From Holdemanella sp. MSK.7.32 (GTDB lineage Bacteria; Bacillota_I; Bacilli_A; Erysipelotrichales; Erysipelotrichaceae): DNA of 24,290 nucleotides. The notes below the pieces were generated by a model. That model made no database searches. It was not told the origin of the DNA and saw only the letters and a list, made by a program, of their open reading frames with translations. Within the stretch, counting starts at the first letter, position 1; every line of letters begins with the position of its first letter. This document shows positions 23,614 to 24,290 of this stretch, piece by piece. Made by a program: the position numbers and the translations under genes. The stretch lies in assembly GCF_024460475.1 (NCBI RefSeq), contig NZ_JANFYN010000035.1:1-24290 (forward strand), read 5' to 3'.

Positions 23614-23785
23614 TCACATCTTTTAACTGATACTTTTCCTGAATACCTCTACGCATCAGATCCAGAAAAGTGATCGTTTTACCTTCTTCAACCGAATAGA
23701 TTCTGGCAAGATTTTCCAGTTCTTTTTTCCATTCACCAGGAATGGCAATATTGATCTGAACATTGTTTGTTCTAGGTCTACCCAT
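23597..23785 (-). CDS. Ribbon-helix-helix protein carried by the IS
   Basis: The 62-residue basic protein has the RHH pattern: a short strand (NNVQINIAIP) followed by helix EWKKELENLARIYSVEEG and a second helix (TFLDLMRRGIQEKYQ). RHH proteins bind DNA as dimers and often repress their own promoter. It lies inside the IS, downstream of the only clear IS promoter, and its 3' end overlaps tnpA. I chose the ATG at 23785 (MGRPRTNN) with GGAG 8 nt upstream; an upstream in-frame ATG at 23812 has no ribosome site. A role in controlling transposition is inferred. Confidence 0.75.
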   Translation of the reverse strand: MGRPRTNNVQINIAIPGEWKKELENLARIYSVEEGKTITFLDLMRRGIQEKYQLKDVNDHEE

Positions 23786-23814
23786 GATATCAACTCCGAA
23801 CCATTTATACATAT

Positions 23815-23843
23815 ATTATATATTTTTAATACGAATTAAACAA
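23815..23843 (-). promoter_or_regulatory. Promoter of the IS genes
   Basis: On the minus strand TTGTTT (23843-23838) and a perfect TATAAT (23820-23815) are spaced by 17 bp, between the left-end hairpin and the RHH gene. Confidence 0.65.
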
Positions 23844-23862
23844 TACAAAAAGTGGCTTTCAT

Positions 23863-23882
23863 CTTTACAGCAAGCTATGGAG
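23863..23882 (-). repeat. Left-end subterminal hairpin of the IS
   Basis: The minus strand reads CTCCATAG-CTTG-CTGTAAAG. ATAG/CTGT and the outer CT/AG pair, with a 2x2 mismatch (CC/AA) between. The CTTG loop is the same as at the right end, and the hairpin lies about 15 nt inside the element. Confidence 0.65.
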
Positions 23883-23892
23883 TTTTCGCTAC

Positions 23893-24087
23893 TTAATTAT
23901 AACCAATAATCAAGAATGCGACAGTTCCTAAACAGAAATCCATTAAGTTTTTCATAATGATATTACCGGCATTCTTGGCTCTTGTAAATCCAGCTTCAAC
24001 CATCGCAAATCCGGCCTGCATAAAGAATACAAATGCAGCTCCGATTAGGTACCATATTCCAAATACCTCTGTTAAAATCTTCTCCAT
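23893..24087 (-). pseudogene. amt: 5' part of the interrupted ammonium transporter gene
   Basis: From the ATG at 24087, 62-64 codons encode the start of an Amt transporter: LTEVFGIWYLIGAAFVFFMQ (first membrane segment), AGFAMVEAGFTRAKNA with the conserved GF..E.G motif, then KNLMDFCLGTVAFLIIGY. The reading frame stops at TAA 23895-23893, just inside the IS. AGGGAA lies about 6 nt before the ATG. The rest of the gene continues at 20496-21455, but without the central part. Confidence 0.88.
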
Positions 24088-24103
24088 AATATTCCCTGGT
24101 ATA

Positions 24104-24136
24104 TTGTAAATGACCCATCTAGCTGGTCATTTACAA
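24104..24136 (-). promoter_or_regulatory. Inverted repeat in the amt leader
   Basis: TTGTAAATGACC (24104-24115) and GGTCATTTACAA (24125-24136) form a perfect 12-bp inverted repeat with a 9-nt loop, 17 bp upstream of the amt start. No T-run follows on the minus strand. It could be an operator or an RNA hairpin. The outer edge carries a strong ribosome site (AAAGGAGAAG, 24150-24141) followed by ATG-TTG-TAA (24139-24131), a two-codon frame. Confidence 0.6.
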
Positions 24137-24211
24137 CATACTTCTCCTTTCTTTCAACCTTTAATAACCGTGGTTGTAGACGGTGTTGTTAATTTGTAAA
24201 ATTGAATATGT

Positions 24212-24275
24212 GAATGTGGATTTGTATATTTATACCCTGTAGCTTGACTACTTTGGGGAGGTTCTTACCACACCT
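24212..24275 (-). other. Possible right end of another IS200/IS605-type element
   Basis: The minus strand holds GGTGTGGTAAGAACC, then CTCCCCAAAGTAGTCAAG. The GGTAAGAACC mini-hairpin followed by AGTAGTCA resembles TnpB-element right ends that I recall, and AGTRGTCA also closes the right end of the element in amt (AGTGGTCA). No coding sequence remains in the window to confirm it. Confidence 0.2.
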
Positions 24276-24290
24276 TATTCCAAAACAGTG

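Larger units (their letters stand above)
21456..23897 (-). mobile_element. IS200/IS605-type element inserted in amt
   Basis: The element is about 2.44 kb, oriented leftward, and encodes an RHH protein, TnpA (HUH/Tyr) and TnpB. The ends carry subterminal hairpins with the same CTTG loop (minus-strand sense): left end at 23882-23863 and right end at 21485-21466. Its limits are set by where amt coding sequence resumes: after GGTTAT near 23898 on the left and before TTGATTAC at 21455 on the right, each uncertain by a few bases. No target duplication or terminal inverted repeats are seen, as expected for this single-strand mechanism. The RuvC and HUH motifs are intact, so it may be active. Confidence 0.9.

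Noticed and set aside
1..24290. CRISPR arrays, tRNA or rRNA genes
   Set aside because: No regularly spaced direct repeats, and no cloverleaf or rRNA signature, were recognised on either strand.

Overview
The window looks like part of a chromosome from a low-GC Bacillota (Firmicutes). The reasons are the Gram-positive PolC, an RNase J, a type-2 peptide deformylase, AT-rich spacers, strong AGGAGG-type ribosome sites and short U-tailed terminators. The gene mix resembles gut Erysipelotrichia, but that placement is an impression and is not proven here. No tRNA, rRNA or CRISPR array was seen, and no gene-free stretch exceeds 300 bases.

Layout. 1-280: start of a gene leaving to the left, then a yybP-ykoY (Mn2+) riboswitch with an expression hairpin. 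280-1179 (+): the Na+/Ca2+-type exchanger it controls. 1160-2751 (-): a dicarboxylate/amino-acid symporter followed directly by an mscL broken by a small deletion and frameshift. 2834-10066 (-): a tight housekeeping operon ftsW-rsmD-coaD-rnc-polC with 4-nt overlaps and 1-nt gaps. 10164-13475 (+): def, RNase J and a membrane-anchored metallophosphoesterase that may be read from a leaderless mRNA. 13497-16445 (-): a 40-residue membrane peptide, an mnmM-like methyltransferase, a macro-domain protein, a short RmuC and a creatininase-family hydrolase. 16502-20416 (+): PAP2 phosphatase, alpha/beta hydrolase, flavin-binding PNPOx-like protein and a pair of poorly known acidic proteins.

20496-24290 (-): a gene for an ammonium transporter fused to a C-terminal P-II domain. 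It is split by a roughly 2.4 kb IS200/IS605-type element, and the middle of the transporter is missing. The element carries a ribbon-helix-helix gene, a Tyr/HUH tnpA and a tnpB without the usual zinc ribbon. Both ends carry hairpins with the same CTTG loop, and the right end is a candidate source of a guide RNA (omega-RNA/reRNA).

Most of the window is core metabolism and information processing. The accessory material is the IS inside amt. The observations most worth a second look are the amt lesion and its element, the mscL lesion, the riboswitch-exchanger unit, the leaderless phosphoesterase with altered catalytic motifs, the RmuC-macro-methyltransferase operon and the 40-residue peptide.
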